From positions 310,001 through 374,000 of the forward strand of contig NZ_QZVR01000002.1 in the NCBI RefSeq assembly GCF_003660455.1: a stretch of 64,000 nt of DNA, written 5' to 3'. The notes under the pieces were generated by a model, which was not told the origin of the DNA, did no database searches, and worked only from the letters and a program-made list of their open reading frames with translations. Positions 17,020 to 25,102 of the stretch are shown in pieces. A program made the position numbers and the translations under genes. The stretch is from Nocardioides ferulae. Its GTDB lineage: Bacteria; Actinomycetota; Actinomycetes; Propionibacteriales; Nocardioidaceae. Position 1 is the stretch's first letter. Each line of letters starts with the position of its first letter.

Positions 17020-18093
17020 GTGGCCTCTGACCTGACCCCTGCCTCTCGGCACGCTGATCCGGCACCGGCGTCCAGCTGGCCCGACGTCCTCGGCACCCTG
17101 GTCGCCGGCCGCGACCTGAGTGTGGAGCAGACGACGTGGGCGATGGGCGAGGTCCTCGCCGGCGAGGCCACCTCGGCGCAGGTGGCCGGCTTCGCGGTGG
17201 CGCTGCGGGCCAAGGGCGAGACCGTCGAGGAGGTCGACGGTCTGGTCCGGGCGATGTATGCCGCGGCCACGCCGTTCGCGGTCGAGGGCCGGGTGCTCGA
17301 CGTCGTCGGCACCGGCGGCGACCGGTCCTTCTCGGTCAACATCTCGACGATGTCGGCGGTGGTCGCCGCCGGGGCCGGAGCCCGGGTGGTCAAGCACGGC
17401 TCGCGTTCGGCGTCGTCGAAGTCCGGCTCCGCCGACGTGCTCGAGGCCCTCGGCATCCGGCTCGACCTGCCGCCCACCCGAGTGGCCGAGCTGCTCGGTG
17501 AGGTCGGCATCACGTTCTGCTTCGCCGCCGCCTTCCACCCCGCGATGCGGCATGTCGCCGTGCCCCGCAAGGAGCTCGGCATCGGCACCACCTTCAACAT
17601 CCTGGGCCCGCTCGCGAACCCCGCGCGGCCGCAGGCGCAGGCCATCGGCTGCGGTGACCGTTCGATGGCTCCGGTGATGGCCGGGGTCTTCGCCCGCCGG
17701 GGCGTCGACGCGTGGGTCTTCCGCGGCGACGACGGGCTCGACGAGCTGACCACGACCACCACCTCCTCGGTCTGGGTGGTCTCGCGGGGGCAGGTCGCCG
17801 AGGCGCGGCTCGACGCCGCCGACTTCGGCATCGCCCGGGCCACGCCGGGCGACCTGCGGGGCGGCGACACCGAGCACAACGCACGGGTGGTGCGCCGCCT
17901 GCTCGAGGGGGAGCCGGGGCCGGTGCGCGACGCGGTGCTGCTGAACGCCGGCGCCGCACTCGCCGTCCACGACGCACCCGGTCAGCCTGTCGAGCAGGCG
18001 CTGGCGGCCGGCATCGACAAGGCCCGCGCCGCCATCGACTCCGGCGCCGCGCTGGCGGTGCTGGAGCGGTGGGTGGCCGCTTCGGCCGCCTGA
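17020..18093 (+). CDS. trpD: Anthranilate phosphoribosyltransferase
   Basis: A 357-residue enzyme that joins anthranilate to PRPP in tryptophan synthesis. The VGTGGDRSFSVNIST PRPP loop is near residue 95, KHGSRSASSKSGSADVLEALG near 127, GITFCFAAAFHPAMRHVAVPRKELG near 165 and GDDGLDELTTTT near 240. GTG start at 17020. The other tryptophan genes are not here; trpD next to the bcc-aa3 cluster is the standard actinobacterial arrangement (Rv2192c). Its stop lies four bases from the end of a convergent gene and I see no terminator between them. Confidence 0.97.
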   Translation: MASDLTPASRHADPAPASSWPDVLGTLVAGRDLSVEQTTWAMGEVLAGEATSAQVAGFAVALRAKGETVEEVDGLVRAMYAAATPFAVEGRVLDVVGTGGDRSFSVNISTMSAVVAAGAGARVVKHGSRSASSKSGSADVLEALGIRLDLPPTRVAELLGEVGITFCFAAAFHPAMRHVAVPRKELGIGTTFNILGPLANPARPQAQAIGCGDRSMAPVMAGVFARRGVDAWVFRGDDGLDELTTTTTSSVWVVSRGQVAEARLDAADFGIARATPGDLRGGDTEHNARVVRRLLEGEPGPVRDAVLLNAGAALAVHDAPGQPVEQALAAGIDKARAAIDSGAALAVLERWVAASAA

Positions 18094-18097
18094 GCGC

Positions 18098-18724
18098 TCA
18101 GAGGTCCAGCACGAAGCGGTCGCCGTGGCTGCGGAAGCCTACCTTCTCGTAGTAGGCGCCCACCATGTTCGGCGGCGTCACGACGCGACGGAACCCGAGG
18201 TCGCGCAGCACCCGGCTGCGACGCCAGACGAACTCGCCGGGGGAGAAGTCGCGGAAGCGCGGAGTGACGTAGTCGAGCTCGACCTGGGCGATGTCGCCGT
18301 CCTCGCGCAGGACGACGACACCGACGGTCTCATCACCCCTCATCACCAGGAAGGCGTGCACCCCGGGCTCCTCGGGGTCGAAGAGGAAGTCGGGCTGGAA
18401 GCGCAGGATGTCGGCGCCGTGCACGCGGAGCGTATGGCGCAGGAACTCGTCGCGCGGACCGACCTCGAGCACGTCGAAGGTCTGCTCGTCGTGCCGCTGC
18501 CGCACCAGTTGGGCGATGAACCAGGCGTTGATCGCGACCAGGACGGCGTTCATCGCCGCCATCGACCAGACCTCGATCAGGGCGTTGAAGACGACGAGTG
18601 TGAACGAGGCCACCAGGTTGAGGGTGCGGAACCGCAGCACCCGGGCCTGGAGCAGGGAGAAGACCAGCAGGGCGCTGCCGGCCCATCCCAGGATGTCGAG
18701 CCAGTGGTCGGCGAGGAAGTCCAC
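18098..18724 (-). CDS. Membrane protein with C-terminal GNAT-like domain
   Basis: A 208-residue protein. The N-terminal 75 residues form three short membrane helices resembling the YgjV/inner membrane family (ILGWAGSALLVFSLL, LVASFTLVVFNALIEVWSM, NAVLVAINAWFIAQLV). The C-terminal part looks like a GNAT acyltransferase: VGVVVLREDGDIAQVELDYVTP, then RSRVLRDLGFRRV and the YYEKVGFR ending. The substrate is unknown. The GTG at 18722-18724 follows the stop of the Lrp-like gene by four bases; an in-frame ATG at 18781 lies inside that gene and adds a non-conserved, Arg/Ser-rich start. Convergent with trpD. Confidence 0.7.
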   Translation of the reverse strand: MDFLADHWLDILGWAGSALLVFSLLQARVLRFRTLNLVASFTLVVFNALIEVWSMAAMNAVLVAINAWFIAQLVRQRHDEQTFDVLEVGPRDEFLRHTLRVHGADILRFQPDFLFDPEEPGVHAFLVMRGDETVGVVVLREDGDIAQVELDYVTPRFRDFSPGEFVWRRSRVLRDLGFRRVVTPPNMVGAYYEKVGFRSHGDRFVLDL

Positions 18725-18728
18725 CGGA

Positions 18729-19007
18729 TCAGTCGAGTCCGAGTGAGAACGCGGCCTCGAGATCGTGCCGCGAGTAGGCACGGAAGGCGATGTGGGTCTC
18801 GGTCTCGAGCACGCCGGGCACCTTGTTGAGGCGGTCGGCGACCACGGTGGCGACGTCCTCGTGCCGGCGCACCCGCACCAGGGCGATCAGGTCGATCTGG
18901 CCGGTCACGGAGTAGACCTCGGTGACGCCCTCGAGGGCGGCGATCGCCTCGGCGACCTCGGGGATGCGCGCGACGTCGGCGTTGACGAACACGATGGCGG
19001 TGATCAT
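18729..19007 (-). CDS. Lrp/AsnC-type RAM domain protein without HTH
   Basis: A 92-residue protein that is only the ligand-binding RAM domain of the Lrp/AsnC family: ITAIVFVNADVARIPEVAEAIAAL, then VYSVTGQIDLIALVRV and HIAFRAYSRHDLE. No DNA-binding helix-turn-helix precedes it. Such stand-alone domains are thought to sense amino acids or modify full-length Lrp partners. ATG at 19005-19007; TACGCT at 19014-19019 six bases upstream suggests a leaderless message. The membrane/GNAT gene follows in the same operon. The same gene occupies this position near trpD in Streptomyces, as I recall. Confidence 0.85.
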   Translation of the reverse strand: MITAIVFVNADVARIPEVAEAIAALEGVTEVYSVTGQIDLIALVRVRRHEDVATVVADRLNKVPGVLETETHIAFRAYSRHDLEAAFSLGLD

Positions 19008-19047
19008 GGGCTGAGCGTATCCAGGAGACGCGCAGCAGACCCCATCG

Positions 19048-20829
19048 TCAGCGTGCCGGCTGGTGCGCCGGCGCGAGGTCGCGCCGCTCCGCGAACGGCA
19101 CCAGCGTGGACCGCGACGCGGCCACGGCGTCGTGGAGGGCGAGGTGGCGAGTGGCCCCGCCCACTGGGCAGGTCCACTCGCCCTCGACGGCGACGAGGCG
19201 GACACCCGGCGACTCCAGCCAGCGCAGCACCCGCTCGGTCTCCTCGGCGCTGGCGGCCGGCACCGGGCCGGGGCCGGGCGAGACGGTCTCGGCCGACGCC
19301 CGCAGGTCGGCGACGTAGCGGTGGGCGTCGGCGCCCGGGGGGATCACCCCGGCCGCGGCCAGGCGGCCGTGGCGGACGACGTGCACGGCCCAGCGGCCGT
19401 CGTCGTCGCGGCGGGCCGCCACCACCTCGGGGCACCGGGTCAGGGCGGTCAGGCGCTGGGTGCGGGCCGCGGCGCGGATGAACGCGGCCAACCGGTCGCG
19501 GTGGACACCGGCCTCCTCGAACCGCTCGTCGTCGGCGAGCAGGGCCATCCGGCGGTTGACCGCTTCGACCACCTCGTCGGGGCGGCGGAGCAGGGTGTCG
19601 CGCAGTTGGCGCACCACCTCGGCGTAGGCGTCGTGGTCGACGGAGCCGTCGCAGGGGGAGAGACAGCGGTTCATCTCGGCCAGCACGCAGGGGGTGCGCG
19701 CGGGGCTCCGGCCGAACCGGTCGCTGCACTGGCGCACCGGGAAGGTCTCGTGCAGGGCGGCCAGGCACTTCTCGGCGGCCTTCTTCGACGAGAACGGGCC
19801 GAGGTAGTCGGCCTCGTCGTCGAGCACCCGTCGCACCAGGGAGAGCCGTGGCCAGGGCTCACGGGTGAGCTTGACGAAGTGGACCTTCTCCGGGAACCGG
19901 GAGCGCCGGTTGTAGCGGGGCTTGTGCTCGGCGATCAGCCGCAGCTCGCGGACCTCGGCCTCGAGGGCGGTAGCGCACTCGATGCCGGTGACCTCGGCGG
20001 CCAGGCCGACCATCTCGCCCATCCGCGAGCGGGTCTCGGAGGCGGTGAAGTAGGAGCGCACGCGGGTGCGGAGGTCGCCGGAGGTGCCGACGTAGAGGAC
20101 CCGGGCCCGGTCGTCGCGGAACAGGTAGACCCCCGGAGCGTGCGGCAGCGCCTCGGCCAGGTGCCGCTTGCGGCGCTGGGCGGTGGTCACCCGGGAGGAG
20201 AACGTCTGCAGCTCCTCGAGGGTGTGCACCCCCAGGCCGCCCAGCCGCTCCATCAGGCCGTGCAGCACGTCGACGGTGGCCCGGGCGTCGGAGAGCGCGC
20301 GGTGGTTGGGGGTGGTGGCGGAGCCGAATGCCCGGGCCAGCGAGGAGAGCTTGCAGTTCGGGGCGTCGTCGCGGGTGATCACCCGCCGGGCCAGCCGCGC
20401 GGTGTCGAGCACCTCGAACGGCGGCCACGGCCGCCCCTGCTCCTCGGCGAAGTAGCGCAGGAATCCGACGTCGAACGGGGCGTTGTGGGCGACCAGCACG
20501 CAGCCGGCCGCGAACTCGAGGAACGCCGGCAGCGCGGACTCGATGGGCGGGGCGTCGGCGACCATCGAGTTGCTGATGCCGGTGAGCACCGCGATGAACG
20601 CCGGGATCTCGGTGTGGGGGTTGACCAGCGTCTGGAACTCGCCGAGCACCTCGCCGCCGCGGACCTTCACCGCACCGATCTCGGTGATGCGCGAGCCACC
20701 CTGGGCCGAGCCTCCGGTGGTCTCGAGGTCGACCACGCAGAAGGTCAGCTCTCGCAGCGGCCGCCCCAGCTCGTCGAAAGTGCGTTGCGACTCCCACCGG
20801 GGCGGCGCACTCTGAACGGCGGTGCTCAT
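19048..20829 (-). CDS. DEDDh 3'-5' exonuclease with GIY-YIG domain
   Basis: A 593-residue protein joining two nucleases. Residues about 25-190 are a DnaQ-like DEDDh exonuclease: CVVDLETTGG, HNAPFDVGFL and HRALSDARAT supply the acidic residues and His. Residues about 220-300 are a UvrC-like GIY-YIG domain (GVYLFRDDRARVLYVGTS), followed by the UvrC-like region with RTPCVLAEMNRCLSPC. It may act in DNA repair; Rv2191 and Cho-like proteins are relatives. Two starts are possible; ATG at 20827-20829 is chosen because TAGCGT (20837-20842) ends seven bases upstream. A perfect palindrome adjoins that -10 element. Confidence 0.88.
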   Translation of the reverse strand: MSTAVQSAPPRWESQRTFDELGRPLRELTFCVVDLETTGGSAQGGSRITEIGAVKVRGGEVLGEFQTLVNPHTEIPAFIAVLTGISNSMVADAPPIESALPAFLEFAAGCVLVAHNAPFDVGFLRYFAEEQGRPWPPFEVLDTARLARRVITRDDAPNCKLSSLARAFGSATTPNHRALSDARATVDVLHGLMERLGGLGVHTLEELQTFSSRVTTAQRRKRHLAEALPHAPGVYLFRDDRARVLYVGTSGDLRTRVRSYFTASETRSRMGEMVGLAAEVTGIECATALEAEVRELRLIAEHKPRYNRRSRFPEKVHFVKLTREPWPRLSLVRRVLDDEADYLGPFSSKKAAEKCLAALHETFPVRQCSDRFGRSPARTPCVLAEMNRCLSPCDGSVDHDAYAEVVRQLRDTLLRRPDEVVEAVNRRMALLADDERFEEAGVHRDRLAAFIRAAARTQRLTALTRCPEVVAARRDDDGRWAVHVVRHGRLAAAGVIPPGADAHRYVADLRASAETVSPGPGPVPAASAEETERVLRWLESPGVRLVAVEGEWTCPVGGATRHLALHDAVAASRSTLVPFAERRDLAPAHQPAR

Positions 20830-20842
20830 GCCGGTGACGCTA

Positions 20843-20860
20843 GATGTCGGCGCCGACATC
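20843..20860. promoter_or_regulatory. 18-bp perfect palindrome between divergent promoters
   Basis: GATGTCGGCGCCGACATC is a perfect dyad. It abuts the -10 (20837-20842, minus strand) of the exonuclease gene and ends about 20 bases before the TAGGGT -10 (20880-20885, plus strand) of the NYN gene, covering the -35 area of both. It therefore could be one operator for two divergent genes. The regulator is unknown. The alternative upstream ATG of the exonuclease gene lies within it. Confidence 0.5.
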
Positions 20861-20962
20861 GCGGCGGCGGCGCGCGGACTAGGGTCTGTCTGACAGGACT
20901 TGCACGGGGGAGCAGGCGTTGCCGCGCGACCGCGCGTCGGACCACGGAGGGAGGAGTCTGCG

Positions 20963-22231
20963 ATGACCGAGACCTCCGAGGTCGCGATCGGTCAGCTGCC
21001 GGCGTCCGTGCGGGCCCGCGTCGCCGCCCTGGCCGCCGAGGTGCTCCCCTCGGTGGCGGACCTTCCGGCCTCGCTGCGCAAGGTGGCGGCGTTCGCCCCC
21101 GCCCGTCGGGCCCGCGCCGGTGAGAGCGCGATCCTGTCGGCGCTGCGCGACCCCGAGCTGCGTCGCCGGGTGGGCGTGCAGGTCGGGCCGGAGGAGCTCT
21201 CTCCCGACCCGGTCGACCGCGCGGCTCGGGCCTGGCTGGTCCGCGGCGACGGATGGCGCGAGCGGCTCACCGAGGCCGTCGAGGCGTCGACCGCGCGAGG
21301 TGCGGGCGCGGTGGACGCCGAGCAGGTCGCGCGGCTGCGCGAGAAGCTGGGCCAGGCCGAGCAGACGATCCGCGACCTGCGCAGTGCCCACCGCGAGCAG
21401 GTGGCGGAGTTCAAGCGCGAGAACTCCTCGTTGCGCCGCAAGCTGGGCGAGGCACGGGTCGCCGAGCGCGCGGCGCGGGCCGAGGTCACCGATCGGGTCG
21501 CCGCCGACGAGGAGGCCCTCGCCCGTGCGGAGGCGACCGTGCGCTCCCAGGACAAGGAGCTGCGTCGGCTGCGCGCCGAGGTCGCCCGGCTGGAGGCCCA
21601 GGTCGAGGTGGCGCGCCGGACCTCCCGGGTCGAGCGTGACGAGGCCACTCTCCGGGCCAGGCTGCTGCTCGACACGGTGATCGACGCCGCCTCCGGTCTG
21701 CGCCGCGAGCTGGCGCTGCCCTCGGCGACGGGGGCGCCCGGCGACCGGGTCGAGGCGGAGCTGGCCGCTGCCGCCGACGGGACCGACCGGGGTCGCCCGC
21801 GCACGCCGTCGGCGAGCCCGGCCATCGTGGAGCAGCACCTCGCCCTGCCTCGGGCCCGGCTCATCGTCGACGGCTACAACGTGAGCAAGAGCGCCTGGCC
21901 GGCCTCCTCGCTGGAGGCCCAGCGGCTGCGACTCGTCAACGGGCTCGCCCCGCTGGTGGCGCGCACCGGGGCGGAGACCACCGTGGTCTTCGACGCCGCC
22001 GCGGCGACCAGTCGGCCGGTGGTGCCCGCACCCCGTGGCGTCAGGGTGCTGTTCAGCCCGCCCGGGGTGATCGCCGACGACGTGATCCGCGACCTGGTCG
22101 CGGCCGAGCCTCCCGGGCGCGTGGTGATGGTGGTCTCCGACGACCAGGAGGTCGCCCGCCACGCTGCCGCCTCGGGTGCGCGGGTGGTCAGCGCCGCTGC
22201 GCTCCAGGGGCTGCTGACCCGCAGCGGGTGA
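20963..22231 (+). CDS. NYN (PIN-like) domain protein with coiled coil
   Basis: A 422-residue protein. Residues about 1-100 are helical, about 105-235 form a charged coiled coil (Glu/Arg/Ala heptads), and the C-terminal 150 residues are a YacP/NYN PIN-like nuclease domain: LIVDGYNVSKSAWP, TTVVFDAAAA, VIADDVIRDLV and VMVVSDDQEVA hold the acidic metal-binding residues. The family is predicted to cut RNA; the substrate is not known. ATG at 20963 has a very strong GGAGGGAGGAG site. A TAGGGT -10 at 20880-20885 gives a leader of about 70 bases. It is divergent from the exonuclease gene. Confidence 0.85.
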   Translation: MTETSEVAIGQLPASVRARVAALAAEVLPSVADLPASLRKVAAFAPARRARAGESAILSALRDPELRRRVGVQVGPEELSPDPVDRAARAWLVRGDGWRERLTEAVEASTARGAGAVDAEQVARLREKLGQAEQTIRDLRSAHREQVAEFKRENSSLRRKLGEARVAERAARAEVTDRVAADEEALARAEATVRSQDKELRRLRAEVARLEAQVEVARRTSRVERDEATLRARLLLDTVIDAASGLRRELALPSATGAPGDRVEAELAAAADGTDRGRPRTPSASPAIVEQHLALPRARLIVDGYNVSKSAWPASSLEAQRLRLVNGLAPLVARTGAETTVVFDAAAATSRPVVPAPRGVRVLFSPPGVIADDVIRDLVAAEPPGRVVMVVSDDQEVARHAAASGARVVSAAALQGLLTRSG

Positions 22232-22307
22232 GCCGGGCCCAATGGGTCCGCCCTCGGGGGACCGGGATCCAGACCCGATGTCGGCGGTGCCTGTCAGCGT
22301 GTCCGCC

Positions 22308-22514
22308 ATGACGACGCGAATCGACTGCGACACCTGCGTGGTGCGCGGCCCGGCCTGTGGTGACTGCGTGGTGACCGTGCTGCTCGGGCCACCTCCCGAG
22401 CTGGCGTTCGACGACGACGAGCGCCGCGCGCTGGAGGTGCTGGCCGAGAGCGGCCTGGTGCCGCCGCTGCGGCTGGTCCGGCCGGTCGACGGTCCGGACG
22501 TGCAGTCCGCCTGA
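22308..22514 (+). CDS. Small cysteine-rich protein
   Basis: A 68-residue protein opening with RIDCDTCVVRGPACGDCVVTVLL: four cysteines in two CxxC-like pairs, likely a zinc knuckle, followed by an acidic helix (DDDERRALEVLAESGLVPPL). I recall similar short proteins next to NYN or NlpC genes in Streptomyces, but no function. The frame has earlier in-frame ATGs at 22242 and 22278; the ATG at 22308 starts just before the conserved part, though no strong ribosome-binding site is visible, so the start is uncertain. It follows the NYN gene by 76 bases and may be co-transcribed. Confidence 0.6.
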   Translation: MTTRIDCDTCVVRGPACGDCVVTVLLGPPPELAFDDDERRALEVLAESGLVPPLRLVRPVDGPDVQSA

Positions 22515-22628
22515 TGCCCGAGACGCCAGCCCGCCGCGGGGCCGGTGTGACCCGTGGGGCTGATGGGGCGGCGGGTCGGCAAAGGTTGGCCCGGATGTCG
22601 AGAAACACCGCTCACGACCCGGTGAAGA

Positions 22629-22659
22629 TTGGGCAGCGTCCGGCGATCCCGATTAACCT
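22629..22659 (+). promoter_or_regulatory. Probable promoter of the riboswitch/NlpC transcript
   Basis: TTGGGC at 22629-22634 and TAACCT at 22654-22659, 19 bases apart, form a plausible sigma-A promoter. Transcription would start near 22666, matching the 5' edge of the riboswitch. Confidence 0.4.
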
Positions 22660-22665
22660 GCTCCC

Positions 22666-22862
22666 AGGTGCTCGTGAGAGTGGTCCGACCGGTCCACGCG
22701 GGCACCGCGTCGAGTCTCGGCCCACTCCGGTGGACCGAGAACCGGGGAACCAACCCACCTGGGGTGAATCGCCCGCGAGGCGGTGGTCTGTTCGCAGGCC
22801 GCCGAGGATCGGGCGTAGGGCAAGTCGTGCCCGAACCCGTCAGCTCACCCGGTAGGCGTACG
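22666..22862 (+). ncRNA. Cyclic di-AMP riboswitch (ydaO-yuaA type)
   Basis: The 373-base gap before the NlpC/P60 gene contains the conserved ydaO core: ACCGGGGAACCAA at 22741-22753, GGGGTGAATC at 22761-22770, and the 3' block CCGAACCCGTCAGCTC (22831-22846) followed by ACCCGGTAGGCG, near-identical to the family consensus. The class binds cyclic di-AMP and usually lowers expression of cell-wall hydrolases and osmotic genes. The 5' edge is approximate. The bases 22515-22628 before it show no gene. I read this by eye; a covariance model was not run. Confidence 0.85.
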
Positions 22863-22887
22863 ACACCAGCAAGGAGACCGCGCGCTC

Positions 22888-23871
22888 GTGCTCAACGGTC
22901 GCAAGCGACTCATCCCCACCCTGTCCGGTCTCGCCCTGGTCGCCACCGTCGGCCTGGTGCCCAGCGCCCCCGCGGGCGCCGAGCCGGAGATCGAGGACGT
23001 CCAGGCCCGCGTCGACCGGCTCTACCACGAGGCCGAGCAGGCCTCGGAGCGCTACAACGACGTCCGGCTCGAGCTGGCCGACCTGCAGGGCGACCTGCGC
23101 TCCCTGCGCGCCGACCAGCGCCGCCAGGGCGCCCGGCTCGACGTGGTCCGCGAGCAGGTCCAGGAGTCCCTGATCGACCAGTACCAAGGCCAGGGGCTCT
23201 CCGCCGTGGGCGAGGTCGTCGTCTCCGACGACCCCCAGGCGTTCCTCGCGCAGCTCTCCACGATGTCGGCCTACAACGACCTGCAGAGCGAGCGCTACGA
23301 CAGCTTCGCCACCGAGGCCAAGGCACTCGAGATCCGCCGCTCGGCCACCGAGAACCGCATCGCCCAGGTCGGCGAGCTCAAGGAGCAGCTGGCCGAGGAG
23401 AAGCAGGAGATCGACGAGAAGCACTCCGAGGCCGAGGCGCTCCTCGCCGAGCTCGAGGCCGAGGAGCGCGAGGCGCTGCTCTCCCGCGACACCGACCGGA
23501 TGCCCAGCTCGGTGTCGACCTCCGGCCGCGCCGGCGCGGCCATCGGCTATGCGATGGCCCAGGTCGGCGACGCCTACGTCTACGGCGCCGCGGGCCCGAG
23601 CGCCTTCGACTGCTCCGGCCTGACGATGATGGCCTGGGCCCAGGCAGGCGTGGCGCTTCCGCACTCCTCCAGCGCCCAGTACGGCAGCGGCCCGCACATC
23701 GCGGCGAGCGCGCTGCAGCCCGGCGACCTGGTCTTCTACTACAGCCCGATCAGCCACGTCGGCATGTACATCGGCAACGGCATGATCGTGCACGCCGCCA
23801 ACCCGGGCACCGGCGTCGTGGTGTCCCCGCTCTACTCCATGCCCTACGTGGGTGCGGTCCGCCCTGGCTGA
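22888..23871 (+). CDS. Secreted NlpC/P60 peptidoglycan hydrolase
   Basis: A 327-residue exported endopeptidase. Signal peptide (LIPTLSGLALVATVGLVPSA, cleaved after PAGA near residue 31), a coiled coil of about residues 33-205, then an NlpC/P60 domain with the catalytic cysteine in FDCSGLTMM near residue 245, His in SHVGMYIGNG near 289 and a third polar residue near HAAN. The RipC/Rv2190c arrangement is the same. GTG at 22888 has AAGGAG upstream at eleven bases. The gene is expected to fall under control of the preceding c-di-AMP riboswitch. It overlaps the next gene by 20 bases. Confidence 0.93.
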   Translation: MLNGRKRLIPTLSGLALVATVGLVPSAPAGAEPEIEDVQARVDRLYHEAEQASERYNDVRLELADLQGDLRSLRADQRRQGARLDVVREQVQESLIDQYQGQGLSAVGEVVVSDDPQAFLAQLSTMSAYNDLQSERYDSFATEAKALEIRRSATENRIAQVGELKEQLAEEKQEIDEKHSEAEALLAELEAEEREALLSRDTDRMPSSVSTSGRAGAAIGYAMAQVGDAYVYGAAGPSAFDCSGLTMMAWAQAGVALPHSSSAQYGSGPHIAASALQPGDLVFYYSPISHVGMYIGNGMIVHAANPGTGVVVSPLYSMPYVGAVRPG

Positions 23872-25102
23872 CCCGCACCGCGCCGAGGCCGGTCGCCCCC
23901 GATGGTGGGTGGCCGGCCTCTCGCTGTTCCTGGTGGCCGTGCTCGCCGGCGCCTGGTGGCTGCAGCGTGAGCAGCCCTACGTCGCCCCGGGCGACCGAAC
24001 CGACGGCGAACGGTCCGCGCCTGCCTTGGCTGCCGAGGCGGTCGAGCGGCTGGAGCGGGCCATCGAGGGCGGGGACACCCCGGCGGGTGCCGTCCTCGGT
24101 GCCGACGACGCGGCTCGCGCGCTGTTGTCCGCCGTCGTCGACAACGGCGTCGCGCTGCGGCTGCGCGACCTCGACCTGCGCTACGTCGACGAGGCGGCCG
24201 CCGGAGCCGACGGGTCGTGGCAGGCGGCCGTGGAGGTGCGCTGGCGGCTGGCCGGCCTCTACCGAACGGCGGCCCGCAGCGAGGTGACCTTCGGGTTCCG
24301 CCTGCACGAGGGCCGGGTGCTGGTCACGTCCGTGGGCGGGGGCGACGGCCGAACCCCCCTCTGGTTCACCGGCCCGCTCGAGGTCGGCCGCGGGCCGGGC
24401 ACGCTGGTGCTGGCCGCGGGCGGCGAGTCACCGGACCGGTACGCCGCGTGGGCACGGCGCGCGGTCACGGTGGTGCGGCGCGTCCTGCCGGGGTGGCGCG
24501 GCGGGCTGGTGGTGGAGGTGCCCGCAGACCCGGGGCAGCTGCACGAGGCCCTGGCGGCGGCACCGGGCACCTACGACGGCATCGCGGCGGTGACCACCAG
24601 CGTCGACGGCTCGCTGGCGCCCGAGGCCCCGGTGCACGTGTTCGTGAACCCGGCCGTCTTCGGCGGGCTGCGTCCGACCGGTGCGCAGGTGGTGATGAGC
24701 CACGAGGCCGTGCACGTCGCCACCGGCGCCGCCCAGGCGGTGTTGCCGCTGTGGCTGGCCGAGGGATTCGCCGACTACGTCGCGCTGCGCGACGTCGACC
24801 TGCCGCTGCGCACCACCGCCGGGCAGATCATCGAGCAGGTCCGGCGCGACGGCCCGCCCGCGGCGCTCCCCGGCCCGGCTGAGTTCGAGACCACCCGGAG
24901 CCACTTGGGCGCCACCTACGAAGCGGCCTGGCAGGCCTGCGTGCTGCTGGCCGAGCGCGCGGGAGAGCAGGCGCTGGTCGGGCTCTACCGACGCGTCGAG
25001 GGCGGCGAGCCGCTCGGCCGGGTGCTGCGGGACGAGACGGGGCTGACCGAGGCCGACCTCACCCGGCTGTGGCAGGAGCGCCTGCGAGACTTGGCCGGGT
25101 GA
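23852..25102 (+). CDS. Membrane-anchored HExxH metallopeptidase
   Basis: A 416-residue protein with one N-terminal membrane helix (about residues 19-37), so the bulk is extracellular. The zinc-binding motif SHEAVHVATG (HEAVH, near residue 288) is followed by WLAEGFADYVALRD, whose glutamate is the third ligand in gluzincins. The region before it (residues about 60-270) is a lone accessory domain. No named family can be assigned. GTG at 23852 overlaps the end of the NlpC gene by 20 bases and its own stop overlaps the next start (GTGA), so it belongs to a cell-envelope operon. Substrate unknown. Confidence 0.8.
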   Translation: MRSALADPHRAEAGRPRWWVAGLSLFLVAVLAGAWWLQREQPYVAPGDRTDGERSAPALAAEAVERLERAIEGGDTPAGAVLGADDAARALLSAVVDNGVALRLRDLDLRYVDEAAAGADGSWQAAVEVRWRLAGLYRTAARSEVTFGFRLHEGRVLVTSVGGGDGRTPLWFTGPLEVGRGPGTLVLAAGGESPDRYAAWARRAVTVVRRVLPGWRGGLVVEVPADPGQLHEALAAAPGTYDGIAAVTTSVDGSLAPEAPVHVFVNPAVFGGLRPTGAQVVMSHEAVHVATGAAQAVLPLWLAEGFADYVALRDVDLPLRTTAGQIIEQVRRDGPPAALPGPAEFETTRSHLGATYEAAWQACVLLAERAGEQALVGLYRRVEGGEPLGRVLRDETGLTEADLTRLWQERLRDLAG

